The position numbers and the translations under genes are program-made. Shown here piece by piece: positions 24,606 to 38,247 of a stretch of DNA of 64,000 nt (positions are counted from its first letter, which is position 1; each line of letters starts with the position of its first letter). This DNA is from Portunus trituberculatus. Taxonomy: Eukaryota; Arthropoda; Malacostraca; Decapoda; Portunidae. The DNA lies in assembly GCF_017591435.1 (NCBI RefSeq), contig NC_059304.1:27527902-27591901 (forward strand). The letters run 5' to 3'. A model generated the notes under the pieces. That model saw nothing but the letters and a program-made list of their open reading frames with translations, was not told where the DNA came from and did no database searches.

Positions 24606-25632
24606 AATGGCACCAATCGCGATCTGTGTAGTTTACATTGTTCGCCAGCTGGTTTAATTTACAAGTTAGTCCTGCCTATCGCTCCGAACTGTCGCTCTTG
24701 TGAAAGCCCTATTAGAAAAATATATATATATTGATATTCATGCCTACATTCCTCATAATATAAACGTTTGGTTATTTCGCTATGTGTCTGATTGAAAATG
24801 ACATAAAAATATGCAAATATATTTTCCTAATGGTGCAAAATATGGATGTACCAGTGTCCCATCATATTATTTTTTGTAAGTCTAATAGTACATATATACC
24901 TTAGCACAAAATTGTCAGAGTTTCTGCATAGGATAATGCTCCACTCAAAAAGCGTAGAGCAAATATCACTGAGTAGCATTTACAAAAAAAAAAAAAACTA
25001 TTTTCGGAGTCTGTGCTGAAATAACCTGGCCAACATTACCGAAACCGAATTTTCCTAACTGAATCACAACAAGCGAACTTGGTATGTCTTTTGATCTCAG
25101 AAAGTTTCTCAGAGTTGGTACTGTCCATTTTCTAAGTTCATCCTCACTAATATCCATAGTGTTATCCATAGTGAAGTCGTTGTGTAGCGAGTGTGGCGAT
25201 GGCTCTTAACACGCTAGATTTGTTTACGTTTCGATAGAACAATCTCGGTGCATGTTAGACAATACCCTCTATACTATTAATTTCTTAAGACTATTAATTG
25301 TTGTGATTTTCTGTATGAATATAATTCATATTGATTTTTATGGAAAGAAAAAGGCATTAAAACTACATTAAAACTATTAATGATCTTTTTTATTTTTTGT
25401 CCCAGAAATGGAGATGGTAAAGAAGAGCGCTCTACATATATATGAATATTTCCACTTTTTTAGCTTATATGCCACGAGTACATTCTTAGATAGATTATAA
25501 CTATTTTATTAAACCATTTAATATTTACAAAACGTGCAGAAAAGTACGTTCCAGTTGACCAACTTGCTGTGAAATAATTAACCCATCTGGCGGTTGAAGG
25601 CACCTACATAGCAGATCGCGATCGGTCCCATT
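24606..25632 (-). mobile_element. Element D2, second copy of D
   Basis: Left end AATGGCACCAATCGCGATCT; right end, inverted, AATGGGACCGATCGCGATCT (18 of 20 identical). Same orientation as D1, 1.5 kb away, but outside the piggyBac remnant and inside T3, so the two copies most likely inserted independently. Confidence 0.65.
24966..25169 (-). CDS. D2 SAP-like small ORF
   Basis: 67 codons, MDNTMDISEDELRKWTVPTL then RNFLRSKDIPSSLVVIQ; differs from D1 by G-to-D, a small insertion and an A-run length change near the end. Confidence 0.5.
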   Translation of the reverse strand: MDNTMDISEDELRKWTVPTLRNFLRSKDIPSSLVVIQLGKFGFGNVGQVISAQTPKIVFFFFVNATQ

Positions 25633-25862
25633 GGGCCACAGGTGGTACAAGAGTTTAGTGGCTACATACTAGAGACAGGCGGGGAGCCAGCCATTCACAG
25701 CGAAGGTGCCGCGTTCGGTCCCTCACCCAGCAAATTCAAACCTAGAAAATTCGCTAAAATGGATGTGGTTGTACGTTATGCGGACTTTTTGGTCTAACTT
25801 TATATAGTACGTTAAACCGGAAATTTGTTAGACGAACGTTCGTTAAGCAGAGTATTACTGTA

Positions 25863-26182
25863 CAAGGTCATAAATGAAAATGATCATGGAGAGAAGAAAG
25901 TTGTATGTCATGCTGTAGCACAACAGCCACTTAGTATATTGCAAAGATTATAATATTTTTCTGATTGGTTCAAAGCAAAGAGGGCAGTTGCTGTATGCCT
26001 TAAACTCCTAAAGAACTTCAAAGGAAAGGATAGTGGCAGTAACAAAGTCAAAGAAGAGAAATATAAGCAAGTGAGTATAGCAGAAGTTGAAGAAGCAGAA
26101 AGGGAAATAATAAAGCAACTGCAACTAAAGGCATTCCAAACTAAAACTAAATGTACTGAAATTAACTGCAAAGCATAATTCA
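25863..26182 (+). pseudogene. BEL/Pao-like pol fragment, right part
   Basis: After T3 the relic resumes: QQPLSILQRL, FSDWFKAKRAVAVCLKLLKN and VSIAEVEEAEREIIKQLQLK, the helical linker (L.VEE...AE..IIK..Q...F) before the BEL/Pao integrase zinc finger. One stop and a frame change are present. TTAACCCTTAA at 26187-26197 just beyond looks like a stray piggyBac end. Confidence 0.65.
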
Positions 26183-26255
26183 CAAGTTAACCCTTAAACG
26201 GAAATGCCCAATTTCACTCACACTAATTGTGTCCTGACTCCACTATTACCCACTG

Positions 26256-26680
<425 letters not shown>

Positions 26681-28235
26681 TGTTACAGTCACGCCACAGC
26701 TGCGGTTAACTGCTACAGCTCACTAGAGTGTTATCCTGGTATGATCGCCAGTTTTGTTACGGTCAGTACAGTGGGGAATATAACACTCCACAGAGTCCCC
26801 ACCACTATAACTCACAGCAGCCGTAACCCTCAGGTTCTTTCAAGGTCGCCAACAGTGTATAACTTCCCCCCACTGTAAGGGAATCTCCTTAGCCACTCCT
26901 TCTCCTCCGGTGCCCAACCAAGTAGAATTTATAAATGGTAGATGCTATGTGTAACAGGGCGAGGCCTTAATACCCCCTAGAGAAACCGCCCACAAGGACA
27001 ATTCCACCCACTTCTCTATGAAGTATTAATGCCTCTCTGCACGCCTTGCCCACAGACTGTGATAAATCACAGGCTGGGACAACACGTGCAGTATATTACT
27101 ATACTATCTATTTCTACGACAAGTGCTGCCTAACACCTGTCAGACTGACACCCCTAGCCTATGACTACTACAATATATGATGTGTACAGCACATCCGGTG
27201 GTGTACACACAAGCCCAGACACCACCTACGGGTGACAACAGCCACACAGAGTCCAGATACTCGTCACAGACAAGTCTGACGGACGAGATCTACGCACCCA
27301 CGGGCCGACAGTACGAAGCTTCTCAGCCTTTCACTAGCGTGCGTGGCTACAACCACTACAATACAGTATACTACTGATACTACACAAAAGATGATGGGGG
27401 CACACAGCCGCCCACCAAACCCCACTGGTGATTACAGCCACCACCAGCAACAACGGGACGAAACAATAACGCGTCCCTCCGCGTCGCCACACCCGAGTGA
27501 ACGAACGCACAAGAAAATGCAGCCAAACCAACTACACTTCTCTCAGAACAACAACCCGCTGTTCTATAGCCCCGGTCTAACCAGTAGCAAGCCAGCTACT
27601 CAAGGGAGGGCACAACTCCCAGACCGATGACTAATGAGTACCTATTAACACACAGCCCAGCAAACACGTCTCTTCCTGTGCCCAGAGCGCACGTGTTACC
27701 TCAGCTGAAGACAGTATACTACTGATACTACACAAAAGATGATGGGGGCACACAGCCGCCCACCAAAACACACTGGTGACTACAACCACCACCAGCAACA
27801 ACGGGACAAAACACCAACGCGTCCCTCCGCATCGCCACACCCGAGTGGACAAACGCACGAGAAATGCAGCTCTAACCGGCCACACTTTTCTCAGGACAAC
27901 AAGCTTGTTGTCCTACACAGCCACGGTCTACCGAGTAACAAGCCAGAGCTACTCAAGGGAGGACACAACTCCCAGACCAATGACTAGTGAGCACCTAGAG
28001 AAGCCCAGCAACACGAATCTCCCTACCCTGTGCCAGACCACGAGAGACGTGTCCACCTCAGCTGAAGACTTCCCTGGTACTGAGGCGACGCTCGCAGGCA
28101 CAACAAGATGGTGGAAACAAAGAGAGGGCGGTTGGCCGCACAGCGGAACAGCGACAGCCCGCGCTTCGGGCCACCATACTATAGGCATATAATAAAATAA
28201 TAAATTAAAGGGGAAACAAGGCAGTGCCCCTCACA
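26681..28235. mobile_element. Putative solo LTR, 1555 bp, inserted in a TA array
   Basis: Begins TGTTACAGTC, ends GCCCCTCACA (TG...CA), and is flanked by ATAC on both sides (26677-26680, 28236-28239). A TATA-like TTATAAATGG at about 26927 and AATAAA-type hexamers near 28190 fit an LTR. It contains a two-copy tandem repeat (27363-28069). No primer site or coding region follows, hence solo. The parent family is not known; a BEL/Pao relic lies nearby but no link is shown. Confidence 0.5.
27363..28069 (+). repeat. Two-copy tandem repeat, about 350 bp unit
   Basis: Unit 1 27363-27710 and unit 2 27711-28069, both starting ACAGTATACTACTGATAC and ending CTCAGCTGAAGAC. Open frames here are not conserved between units and are not taken as genes. 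Confidence 0.85.
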
Positions 28236-28239
28236 ATAC

Positions 28240-30561
<2,322 letters not shown>

Positions 30562-30563
<2 letters not shown>

Positions 30564-30677
30564 AAAAAAAAGTGACTTTGCCATATAGTGCATAATTAAG
30601 AATTCTTTGTAAATAAAAATAAGAAAATTGAATATTCTCTAACTAAAAAGGTTGCTCTTCCTAAGAAATAGAGTATT
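30562..30677. other. Unassigned AT-rich DNA
   Basis: Ends in GTAT, the left target duplication of Gypsy G2. Confidence 0.4.
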
Positions 30678-31283
30678 GTTATGCCCATTGATCCCTGCGT
30701 CACCACTGTACGTCACCCACAGCTTCCACAGCCACGACAGTTAACTCACTCACCCTCAGCGGCAGACCAGGACAGCAGAGAACGGGGCGGCACAGGCACA
30801 GGGATAATCTTGGCGAAGGTCCATGACTAGCGAGGGGTAGCAAGGTACACTTACTCACCAGAACTCAGACAGGCAGGAGGCAGGAAACACTTAGCACAGC
30901 TTCTTAAGTTCATTTGGGTGCAATACAGTACATTATCAGGTAGTACAAGGTGATACACAGGACAAGAGCGGAGAGCGGAGAACACACACAGCGGTCATAA
31001 GCAGCGATGGAGAGGAGAGGACAGGAGCAGGAAAACGGACTTGTGGTAAAAGAGCGATGGAGGTAGACCAAGAACAAGCTAGCTGGAGTAGGCTGGGGAC
31101 CGCTTATATATTCTCCCTGCCCCCACTGCCATTCTGCCATTGGCTAACCCTTGAGCCAATCACGGATGACTTATCCACCTGCATCCTATTCCTCAACACC
31201 AACACTGCAACCAATTGCAGCGGTGCCAACAAGATAGCGTTGCAATCGCTACCTTCACTACTCTCCTCTGCGTCGCCGTAACA
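30678..31283 (-). repeat. G2 3' LTR (606 bp)
   Basis: Aligns with the G1 5' LTR: CCAATCACGG/TGATTGGCTC block, TTGTACT.../GTACAA block and the CCGGCGAAGGTCC-type block near the end. Confidence 0.8.
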
Positions 31284-31827
31284 CTGCCCTCCCCCACAAA
31301 AATAGACGTCCCAACTATTCATTGTCACTCACACACATAGTCTGTCCACCACTGCAGTCTTTTTCTCGTTCTGAGGGGGCGAGATACACACGGTACACTC
31401 TCAGCCTCGTTCTCTGGACCCTCACGCACGTTGACAACACACTCCACAACATTGTCTATTTCAACATCACCCTCCACCTAGTTGTCGCTCCTCACCTCAC
31501 TGTCTGGCAACGAGGGTGGTCCTTGTTGGCCCCATGTGAAGTGTCTTTCCTCCACAGCAGCCCACAGGTGGTCGACATGGGGATTGCCGCCTACTTGTGC
31601 CATTGCCCAACTTGTAGGTGACAGCCGAAAGTCGTTGCAGAATGGTGTACGAACCTTCCCAGTAGCTCTGCAGCTTCGGAGCGAGGCCTCGTTTCTTGCA
31701 GGGATTATATAGCCAAACTCAGTCCTCCACAGCATACTGGGCGTCCCTGGCTTGCCCCACGAGGCGAAGATTACTCGACACCTGTCGCCACGTGACCTCC
31801 ATCCGCTGTTGCAACTCTGCTACAAAC

Positions 31828-32112
31828 TCAGGATCCGTTTGTAGTAACTCCTCCCCAGGTGGTCGTCCAATAGCCAGGTCCAGAGGGAGCCGCATCTATC
31901 GGCCAAACATCATCCGGGCGGGACTGTAACCTGTGTCTTCCTGCTGTGCGGACCAGTACATATACCATCAAGGTAAACGACAGCCACAGGTTCCAATCTT
32001 GCTGGTCAAAGCTACAGTATTTGGCCAGTTCTTCCGCCAGCGTCCTGTTAAAACGCTCCACCATGCCATCAATCTGGGGGCGGAGCAGGGTGGTGCATGT
32101 CTGGTGGACCAT
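31828..32112 (-). pseudogene. G2 integrase fragment
   Basis: LRPQIDGMVERFNRTLAEEL then AKYCSFDQQDWNLWL is the end of the Gypsy integrase DDE core (P...DG.VERFNRTL, catalytic Glu in VER). The DQG/EF part lies upstream in another frame at about 32116-32180. Frameshifted. Confidence 0.8.
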
Positions 32113-32224
32113 CAGTAGTTCACAGCACTGTCAGAACACCCTCAACTGGAACTCCTGGCCCTGGCCCAAGTGCAGCTCTCCTGGTATGCCAAGCCTGGTG
32201 AAAGTCTCTTACCAGTACTCCAGC

Positions 32225-32405
32225 TACCGCTGCCATTCTGCCATTGCCTCACCCCTGAGACAATCACAGATGACTTATCCACTTGCATCCTGTTGCTCAC
32301 ATCCGGTTTCTTCTCAACATCACCACTGCAACCAATTGCAGCGATGCCAACAAGATAGCGTTGCAATCACTACTTTCACTACCCTCCCCTGCATTGTTGT
32401 AACAG
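32225..32405 (-). repeat. G2 5' LTR remnant
   Basis: Matches 31130-31283, the start of the 3' LTR (TGTTAC...TTGCAACGCTATC). Confidence 0.75.
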
Positions 32406-32561
32406 TATAATTCCTAAATTGTTTCCCATTTGTGGTGCTCTGACCGATTGAAAATGAAAAAAATTTTGTTTCATTTTCATAAATAAACAGGTATTTAAAC
32501 AAATAAATAGAACATACATACCTACAACATGGTTTATCATGATAACTTTTGCTTGAATTAT

Positions 32562-33173
32562 TATTACGGCGGTGCATGGGGGGGCGTTAGTTATGGTAGT
32601 GAAGTTGGGGTGGGGTGGTAATATTGAGAGAGAGACAGGAAGTGGGCACTGGATGTGCATGTCCATGCAGGTGGATAAACCAACAGTGATTGGCTCAGAG
32701 GTGAACCAATCACAGCATTGCAAAGGGGAGGCAAGCTGTATAAAAGGGGGCCCGCAGCCTGCTTGCATGCTCTGCTCTTGGTCCGGTTGCTTGCTGCTCG
32801 CTTGTCCCCACTCTCGACGTTCACCCAGTCCTCCTGTGTGAGAACAGTCTTGTTCTCCGTCTCCGCGCTTGCTCTTTGTATTACTTTGTTCTGCCTGATA
32901 TATAATGTGTTGTACCCAAGTAAACTTAAGGGGACTTAAGAAGCTGTGCCAAGTGTTTCCTGTCTCCTGCCTGTCTGATTGAGTCCTGTAAGTGTACCTC
33001 GCTCCCCTCGCTAGTCACGGACCTTCGCCGGTGTTATCCCTGTGCCGGTGCTGCCCTGTCCTTTGCTGTCCTGGTCTGCCGCTGAGAGTAAGTGAGTTAT
33101 GGTCGCGGTTGTGGAAGCTGTGAGTAAGGACCTTGGGAGTGGTGTCCCTGTTGTGTGAGCGGCCATTGTAACA
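32562..33173 (+). repeat. G1 5' LTR (612 bp)
   Basis: Starts TATTACGG (family TGTTACGG), ends CCATTGTAACA. It carries CCAAT at 32706-32710 and TATAAAAG at 32739-32746. Confidence 0.85.
32739..32746 (+). promoter_or_regulatory. TATA box of the G1 LTR
   Basis: TATAAAAG 29 bases after CCAAT; the 3' LTR keeps TATATAAAAG at about 34881. Confidence 0.7.
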
Positions 33174-33174
33174 A

Positions 33175-33192
33175 TGGTGTCAGGAGTTTTGG
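33175..33192 (+). other. G1 primer-binding site, tRNA-Leu type
   Basis: TGGTGTCAGGAG one base after the LTR is complementary to a tRNA-Leu 3' end (...CTCCTGACACCA). Confidence 0.65.
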
Positions 33193-33263
33193 GATAAAGT
33201 TTGGCTAGCGAGGTTGCCGAGTACGCGTGAACATTGGCAGACTCAGACGTGAAAGGCAGTGAG

Positions 33264-33857
33264 ATGCCGGAAGGCAGTCAGCCAGGTTTGAAAAGGCTGG
33301 AGAACGGTTGGGAAAGACTGGAAAACAGGTTGGAAAGGCTGGAAAACAGTTGTGAAAGGCTGGAAAACAGTTGAAAAAGGATGGAAAATTTGGTCACTGA
33401 GTTGGCACAGGCAATAAGTGAAGCTGCAGAGCTACAGGAAAGGAAAAGGAGACGTAAAATAAATGCAGCGATGGTGCGGCAGGACCTGACAGAAGAAATC
33501 AAGGAAGAACTGGTGGTAGTGAAACAACAGTGCGAGGGACGCAGTGGAGTCGTCGAGAGCGAGGTGGACGGTCGCCCGTGTCCTGAGGTGGTGGACACTG
33601 GTGCGGCGAAGACCGTCGTCGGGGAAGAAGTTGTGGCAGTGCAAGATCTCCCTGTGTCAGATTGGCAGCTGTGTGGCGTGACTGGCCACTGTACGGCGCT
33701 ACGAGGCCCCGTGATGTCTACGATCACGGTGAGTGGCGTTGAGGAGAAGCTACCAGCATTCGTGGCCGACATGGAGGACCCCTGTCTGGTGGGGCTGAAC
33801 TCCCTGGTTCAGAGCGCAGCGTGTGGCCTTCGGAAGGATGGAAATGCAGGTATGTGA
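33264..33857 (+). pseudogene. G1 shortened gag plus aspartic protease
   Basis: ATG at 33264 opens MPEGSQPGLKRLENG, then 7-residue repeats (RLENRLE, RLENSCE, RLENS) coded by a 21-bp tandem repeat: a coiled coil. One stop (TGA, 33372-33374) precedes MENLVTELAQA. A basic KRRRK follows and then the retropepsin: VVDTGAAKTVVG (catalytic DTGA) and FVADMEDPCLVGLNSLV (the I-L-G flap-end motif). Capsid and zinc-knuckle parts are absent. One frame, so a gag-pro fusion after deletion. Confidence 0.75.
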
Positions 33858-34013
33858 GGAAATGTTACCGCTGATCCTGGAGGACACTGCTGAACAGGTT
33901 GAGAGCCCCGTGACGAATTCAGATGTCGAGGGCGAGAAGCTGAAGCTGCACTGCAGAGTCATGAGGGAAGATGATGTTGCACACGCCACTGTGAAGCCCG
34001 TAGACGCCAGGTA

Positions 34014-34400
34014 GTGGCGAGCAGCGACGGTCATGAGATGGACAGAGATGCGGGTGAAGCGAGCCCCGCGCTATCTCCACATGTGGTGGACTTGAAGGCA
34101 TGTACTAGTTCCATCAAACTGACTCCTGAACAGGCGGTGAAGTTGGAGAAGAGAATGGAGGCTACGCGGCGGCAGATGTCGAACAATTGTCGTCATGCGG
34201 GGCAAGCCATGACCCGCTGGTACCAGCTGCGCACCGGTGACGCCCAGTATGTGGTGGGGGACCACGGCTGGCGGTACAGTCCCAACAAGAAACGAGGCAT
34301 CACTCTGAAAAAATTGGAGAACTACTAGGAACGTGGGAAGGCCGTACACTTTTGTAACGACTCACAGCCGTCACCTACAAGCTGGAAGTTGCCACAAGCA
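34014..34400 (+). pseudogene. G1 integrase C-terminal region
   Basis: RWYQLRTGDAQYVVGDHGWRYS then PNKKRGITLKKL matches the GPY/F-preceding part of Gypsy integrase (Y...F.VGD.VWL..P.RK.G..PKL). The frame is lost at the TAG near 34326. Confidence 0.65.
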
Positions 34401-34694
34401 AGCGGCGGTGCATCGTCCACGTAGACAGCCAGTGGGCTGTTGAGGAAGGATACTTGTAGGGCCAGCAGGGACCATCCTTGTCGCCAGACAGTGAGGTGAG
34501 GAGCAACAGCGAGGTGGTGGGTGATGACGATAAAAACAATGTTGTGGAGTGTGTTGTCGGTGTGCGTGAGAGTCCTGTGGAAGAGGCTTGGAGTGAACCG
34601 TGTTTATCTCGCCCCCTCAGGACAAGGAAAAAACTTTAGTGGTCGGCAGATTATGATTGTGAAAGTGACAATGAATAGTCGGGACGACTATTTT

Positions 34695-34709
34695 GATGGG
34701 GGAGGGCAG
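34695..34709 (+). other. G1 polypurine tract
   Basis: GATGGGGGAGGGCAG ends right before the 3' LTR TGTTACGG; the same tract precedes the G2 3' LTR. Confidence 0.75.
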
Positions 34710-34915
34710 TGTTACGGCAGCGCAGGGGGGAGGGGTAGTTATGGTAGTGAAGTTAGGATGAGGTGGTGGTATTGAGAGAGAGACAGGAAGTGGGCACCTG
34801 ATGTGCATGGCCGTGCAGGTGGATAAACCAACGGTGATTGGCTCACAGGTGACCCAATGGCGGCATTGCAAGGGGGGCTATATAAAAGCGGGCTCGCAGC
34901 CTACTTGCGTACTCA
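34710..34915 (+). repeat. G1 3' LTR, first part
   Basis: Ends ...CTACTTGCGTACTC. The continuation at about 40867 repeats CACTTGCGTGCTC, a probable target duplication of the LINE-C insertion. Confidence 0.75.
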
Positions 34916-35156
34916 ATAGAAAGAGAAATAACTAAAGTAAATCAATTTGAACACCAGTGGAAAATAAAAACCAATATCAACAAGTTTACCATCCTCATAA
35001 TAGCCATCTCCAAAACTGAACCAATAAATATAAACAATCAAATTATACCATACGACAAACAAACAAATATCTTAGGACTTACAGTCTGCACTAGAGGATA
35101 CAGCAAACAAGTTAAAAACAACATATTAAAGGCCAAACATGCACTATACACACTTA
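34916..35156 (+). mobile_element. LINE-C (jockey-like), first part, 5'-truncated
   Basis: Reads EITKVNQFEHQWKIKTNINK and ILGLTVCTRGYSKQVKNNI, the RT palm/thumb junction of jockey/BS-type LINEs. Interrupted at 35157 by element H2 (TTA target), resumes at 37013. Confidence 0.75.
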
Positions 35157-36289
35157 GGGCCGTACCAAGAGTCGCGAAGGCCAAGGCACGGATCTTTCCT
35201 TCGACGAGGAAGGCAAAGCCTTCGCCCTTACCTTCAATCCGTACCAAGAGTCGCCGTGGAAGGTAGGGCCGCGAGAGGTCTGCCGCTAGCATGAGTTGGT
35301 AACAGTTGTTTCGGTATTGGTATGACTGTAATCCGGATTGGAGCTCCACGAACGACAACAAAACCAACCACAGTGTGCGCTACAAGATTGGAGGGAAGAA
35401 GCTGTGACCGGGCCAAACCACTCACGCACGAGCAGAGAATAATGATTCTCAATCTTGTAAAGAGAATAAAGACTTGCAAGACCACTCAACAAACCCAGCT
35501 AGCCTTCACATGAAAAAAATTAGCTTGGGAGGCGATCACCAAGTCATTTAATGCCATTAATATTTTTTAATATTAAGATATTTATAGCTAAACAAAAATT
35601 CAAGATTTTAGCATCAGCTGGTGCTCAGAGAGAAACTGACAATGTGAAAAAGAGGCAGGCTCAGGTAGTGAGTAACAAGCCCACATGTGATCAGAGTTAT
35701 TGAATATCTGTGTCCTCAAGCATTCCTTATTGAAACCTGGCTTGCCACACACTTAAATAATTTTTCTTCTTTTCAAGTTTTGTATATGTATGTTCTGAAT
35801 GTTTATTGTTGTTGCTCAATTTCACTATGTATTTATAACAGGTTTATTCAACAACTTTACAGACTGCAGTGTTTTCATAATTTCCAAAATTCTTAACTTT
35901 CTTTTTTTTCTGTATCCTTCCATTATCCCTAAAGTGGTAATTTATCATTTGTTTGGAAATCACTGTCTTACAAAATCCATATCAAGAAGCAGTGGTAGTT
36001 CATTACAAGAGTTGAGAAATTTGTATTCTTTGGGATCTGCTAGACCACAATTTGTATGCATATCATTAAAAATTCCATAGTTAACACATTAGTATAGTCA
36101 ATCATGAATTACATTAATCATGGCCTGAAATAGTTTGGATACAGGACTATACATCTTGAGAACTACCTACAATACTGTCAGTATACCTAAACTTAAATCC
36201 TTGCACATCACACCCAACTCAGTGAAAAGTTATCTGTTGACTTAGCTTTAACATTATTGCACTCAATGCTTATGTCATTCACTGTCTTT

Positions 36290-36339
<50 letters not shown>

Positions 36340-37012
36340 ATAAGAAGTACTGGGTTAGTGTGAAGTGGGGTGCTTGTGAAATTATCTGTCTACATCCCTA
36401 CATACATCTTTGTGGTTTTGTTTTAAACCTGCTTATACAGGCTAGTATTTACCTTGTGACTGGCTTTTCTTTGCATACTTTGACAGCCTTCTGTCTGTTG
36501 GCAGTTCACCAGTCACTTCTTATTCTCCATTAACCCATGCACATATTTGGTCTTTAATAGGCTTGGATGATGAGCTCACTAAAGAAAATATTTATTACCA
36601 TTTATTACCATGAAATAGACAGTGTAACTTTCCTGACAAACGAAAACAAGCTTCATAAAACAGCTAGGTGGCGAGCTTTCTGGATCCACTGCGTCCTTCC
36701 ACCTCGCGATTTTAAGGCGATCCTTCATTATTATAAAAAGAATAGTAACTTACGTGGAAACATAACTATCGGTTTTCCGAGATTGAAAATATTACTTGAT
36801 GTTGATTTTAGTTCATATTATTCGTTGGTTACTCCAGCTTACGAAAATTATGAAATATTTCTTCGAAGGTCATGTGGCAGACACGGGGGCACCCATGCCT
36901 TCCCTTCGACCTTCCCTCTGCTCTTCGTTCCAATAATGACAGCGACTCTTGGTACCACATTACCTTCCCTTCTACCCTCGACCTCAAACCTTCGTGACTC
37001 TTGGTACGGGCC
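35157..37012. mobile_element. Element H2, Harbinger-like MITE, 1856 bp, double inverted ends
   Basis: Left GGGCCGTACCAAGAGTCGCG; right, inverted, GGCCCGTACCAAGAGTCACG. Flanks are TTA (35154-35156) and TTG (37013-37015), a decayed 3-bp duplication. The motif GTACCAAGAGTCGC occurs twice at each end (35162, 35241; inverted at 36942, 36994). No transposase is recognised inside; a (GA)n lies at 36294-36334. GGGCC ends with TWA targets suggest PIF/Harbinger (ISL2EU-type). Confidence 0.7.
36294..36334. repeat. (GA)n microsatellite in H2
   Basis: About 20 units. Confidence 0.9.
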
Positions 37013-37783
37013 TTGATCGCTTCCATCACCTAAACAAACATAAAACTACACCTAGTCAAGGCATATATAATACCGATTCTCGTATACCCAGCATATCCAC
37101 TGGCATCACTTCCTCCAACAACTACAACGAGTACTGAACAAAGCCCTTAGATTTGCTTACAACGAAAGACATCTATACACACGAACCACAGAACAATTAC
37201 ACCAACTCAGCAATATTAACCCAATAAACATCACACTACACGAACAGGCCGCCAAGACAAAAACTACACTACAAGACATAATACACGACACAACATACAT
37301 AGACACTACTACATTAAGCCAAAACATTAGCCAGGATCACGCTTGGTTCAGGAAAACATCAAAAATCCTGGAACAGCAGGCACCACAACCGATATACACA
37401 TAAACTATCCTATAACATACATCAACACAACACGCAACATATCACAACATAAGCCACCATGTCTACCAACGTGTACGTCCACTTCCCCACACAGAACCAG
37501 CTCCATAAAACAAACAACAAAGAAAGATACAATCACAATGCATCTCAGGCAGTCAACTGTACCTCAAACCAGCCATCCACGCCCTGAGTTGCCGGGGTGG
37601 ACGTGTGGTGTCTTAAGGTTATTGAAAGAGCACAAACGCTCACCTCACCCCTTTCCACCCCGGTAAGGGGAAACAACACCGGCAATGCTAGCTTGCAACC
37701 GGCAGTGGAGGGAGGCTATTAAAGTGCAGAGGGCAATATAAAATAATCACAATAGGCAACCTAGATATAACGGGATCTCCAAT
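37013..37783 (+). mobile_element. LINE-C, second part: RT C-terminus and 3' UTR
   Basis: Frameshifted but readable: HLVKAYIIPILVYPAYPLAS, LNKALRFAYNERHLYTRTTE, INITLHEQAAKTKTTLQDII, typical jockey/BS C-terminus. The 3' UTR contains CCGGTAAGGGGAAACAACACC and AACCGGCAGTGG. Interrupted at 37784 by hAT-like X. Confidence 0.75.
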
Positions 37784-37980
37784 CAAAGACTATAGATAAG
37801 ACTATAGATAAAACAAGACTGGAAAGATTGCTATTCACCATAAGAAATTCGTGTCGCCAGTAAAGATGCCAGATACCGCTAGAATAGTGGATAACAGCGC
37901 CATCCATTGAGTGAACCGCAAACTAACGCCTCGGTAAACAAACAGCGCCACGATTTGAATAATCGCTTCCTCCTTCCTCC

Positions 37981-37986
37981 ACGCAC

Positions 37987-38022
<36 letters not shown>
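37981..38022. repeat. (CA)n microsatellite
   Basis: Precedes the left arm of the fold-back repeat. Confidence 0.9.
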
Positions 38023-38024
<2 letters not shown>

Positions 38025-38165
38025 TCAATAATGTACTCTAGTACAGTACATATTTACTTCATCTACCTGTGACCCCGTTCTAGCTCCCTTGTATCCAACT
38101 TGAGTTATATCATAGAGATATATGTATATTGTACATGTGCGATAACTATTTATAATTAGGGAGGC

Positions 38166-38243
<78 letters not shown>
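38166..38243. repeat. (CA)n microsatellite
   Basis: Directly precedes SINE S4. Confidence 0.95.

Positions 38244-38247
<4 letters not shown>

Larger units (their letters stand above)
21830..25860 (-). mobile_element. Tigger-like element T3, host to piggyBac and D2 insertions
   Basis: Ends are CAGTAACACTCCACTTAACG and, inverted, CAGTAATACTCTGCTTAACG, flanked by TA at 21828-21829 and 25861-25862. Both terminal regions match T4 in inverted orientation. About 1 kb of T3 remains once the piggyBac remnant and D2 are set aside. A TA array at 21990-22076 sits where T4 has only CGTATATATAATTTTT. Confidence 0.85.
30678..32405 (-). mobile_element. Gypsy-family LTR retrotransposon G2, internal deletion
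   Basis: Minus strand. 3' LTR 30678-31283 (TGTTACGG...GCATAACA on the minus strand), purine tract GTGGGGGAGGGCAG just upstream, then part of integrase (31290-32220), then only the first about 180 bp of the 5' LTR (32225-32405). GTAT stands at both ends (30674-30677, 32406-32409). gag, protease, RT and RNase H are missing. Confidence 0.82.
32562..34915 (+). mobile_element. Gypsy-family LTR retrotransposon G1, internal deletion, 3' LTR split
   Basis: 5' LTR 32562-33173, primer site 33175, shortened gag-protease (33264-33857), integrase C-terminus (about 34014-34400), purine tract 34695-34709, 3' LTR from 34710. The 3' LTR stops at 34915 and its next part lies at about 40867-41335 beyond a LINE-C insertion. 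RT, RNase H and most of integrase are absent. Same LTR family as G2 and in the opposite direction, 156 bp apart, 5' ends facing. Confidence 0.82.

Noticed and set aside
27177..28192. Several ORFs in 27177-28192 as genes
   Set aside because: They lie in the putative LTR tandem repeat, change frame between units, and have no domain.
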